Shown here piece by piece: positions 63,249-64,000 of a stretch of DNA of 64,000 nt. The translations under genes and the position numbers were made by a program. Origin of the DNA: [Erwinia] mediterraneensis (GTDB lineage Bacteria > Pseudomonadota > Gammaproteobacteria > Enterobacterales > Enterobacteriaceae); assembly GCF_900604315.1 (NCBI RefSeq), contig NZ_LR026978.1, positions 1,349,839 to 1,413,838 on the forward strand, in the 5' to 3' direction. The first letter of the stretch is position 1, and each line of letters opens with the position of its first letter. The notes beneath the pieces are model-generated. The model worked only from the letters and a program-made list of their open reading frames with translations, searched no databases and had not been told where the DNA came from.

Positions 63249-64000
63249 TTACGCGCTGTGCCGCGGGAAGTCCCGGTAAAACTCTGCCAGCGTTTGTCCT
63301 TTAAAACGCGGCGCCAGCCAGGAAAACAGCTGCTCCAGATCCTCATAAAGGCGCTCTATATCGCTCTCATTTTTAAAGGTAGGGCTGCCGTCCGGCATAA
63401 ACTCTGAAGAGTGCAGCATGAACTCCACGTAGGGGTGACCCGCCTGCTGAGACATCTCTACCACCCGCTTCATCGCCGTCAGATTCCCGCCGGAGGGACG
63501 TAACCAGTGCACCGCCGGGCTGCGCTGTTTGCCGCGCAGCCGGTAGACGATCTGTTTAACCTGGCGCATCAGTGGCGAGTATTTAAACTGAATACTCATC
63601 GGCACTTCCAGCAGCGGAGAGTGACCTGCGCGGGAAATATCTTTCAGATCAAGGAAATAAGCAGAATCGGGGAAATCCATGTAATTTGTGCCGCCCTGCC
63701 CCTGAGGCGCGCCGCGATTATATTGCCAGTTAACTTTCGGCGTGACCGAGCAATCAACCTGGTAGCCCAGCTCTACCAGAATCTCCGCATAGCGTTCATC
63801 AAACGCCCAGCGTCCGGCCCGATGGCTCAGCATTTTGGTCTGAAAGCGCTCTTCCAGCAGGTCGGTCATAAACCTTACTTTTTCCCGCAACACCTCATCC
63901 GGGTATTCAATCAGATAGGGCTGCCAGCGCCAGTCATCATCCGTTAAGGGTTTTTCCGGCGGGCTGTTCCAGGCGTGCAGATGCATGCCTACCTCTCCCT
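63249..64000 (-). CDS. Polysaccharide deacetylase family protein (partial, 5' end outside window)
   Basis: The frame is open from the stop at 63249 through the right edge of the window. The first ATG in view (63986) is preceded by in-frame GEVG codons and gives MHLHAWNSPP, a stretch typical of an internal metal-binding motif (HxH), so the true start lies beyond base 64000. Further features are SHRAGRWAFDERYAEIL, DCSVTPKVNW, WLRPSGGN and EFMLHSSEFMPDGSP, consistent with the carbohydrate-esterase family 4 barrel. It resembles the WalW-type proteins of some enterobacterial LPS-core clusters; that assignment is from memory. It probably modifies a core or O-chain amino sugar. Confidence 0.8.
   Translation of the reverse strand, partial: GEVGMHLHAWNSPPEKPLTDDDWRWQPYLIEYPDEVLREKVRFMTDLLEERFQTKMLSHRAGRWAFDERYAEILVELGYQVDCSVTPKVNWQYNRGAPQGQGGTNYMDFPDSAYFLDLKDISRAGHSPLLEVPMSIQFKYSPLMRQVKQIVYRLRGKQRSPAVHWLRPSGGNLTAMKRVVEMSQQAGHPYVEFMLHSSEFMPDGSPTFKNESDIERLYEDLEQLFSWLAPRFKGQTLAEFYRDFPRHSA

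Overview
The window is a contiguous piece of enterobacterial core chromosome, about 55% GC and densely coded on both strands. Nearly every protein matches its Escherichia coli counterpart closely in length and motifs, and gene order follows E. coli for long stretches (murI-btuB-trmA; priA-cytR-ftsN-hslVU; glpFKX; cpxPRA; cysE-gpsA-secB-grxC; tdh-kbl; hldD-waaF-waaC). The departures suggest Erwiniaceae (Pantoea/Erwinia-like) or a near relative: argG sits inside the arginine cluster, a peroxiredoxin-glutaredoxin fusion gene faces oxyR, menA is absent between hslU and rraA, gpmM is absent before envC, and fhuE lies between tpiA and sbp. The taxonomic call is an inference from gene order and protein similarity recalled from memory; no search was run.

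Layout. 1-430: the 5' end of a 16S rRNA gene on the minus strand with its rrn leader and P1/P2 promoters. 430-9091: murI, btuB with a cobalamin riboswitch, trmA, yijD, fabR, sthA, oxyR and the fusion peroxiredoxin. 9093-14916: arginine biosynthesis (argCBGH one way, argE the other, two ARG boxes between). 14917-23223: ppc, then the methionine regulon (metF, metL, metB, metJ) with two tandem MetJ operator arrays. 23264-30829: rpmE, priA, cytR, ftsN, hslVU behind a sigma-32 promoter, and rraA. 30884-38967: zapB, glpF-glpK-glpX, emrD, fpr, yiiQ, tpiA. 39000-45207: fhuE with a Fur-like site, sbp, pfkA with a Cra-like site, fieF and a small KGG-repeat stress protein. 45208-48502: an AT-rich gap, then cpxP with the CpxQ small RNA in its 3' end, divergent from cpxRA with a perfect CpxR box. 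48541-54623: trmL; the yibN-grxC-secB-gpsA-cysE run; envC and yibQ. 54628-64000: two glycosyltransferase-like genes of unknown target, kbl-tdh, hldD-waaF-waaC, another glycosyltransferase and a polysaccharide deacetylase gene cut by the window end, forming an LPS-core region.

No CRISPR array, insertion sequence, prophage, integrase or tRNA gene was recognised. The parts least explained by known core genes are the unnamed glycosyltransferases at 54702-56835 and 62308-63219, the truncated deacetylase at the right edge, and the AT-rich interval with the KGG gene at 45040-45700. I found no convincing wholly new system; the most rewarding observations are regulatory (CpxQ, the two sigma-32 promoters, the fusion peroxiredoxin facing oxyR) and the gene losses and replacements relative to E. 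coli.
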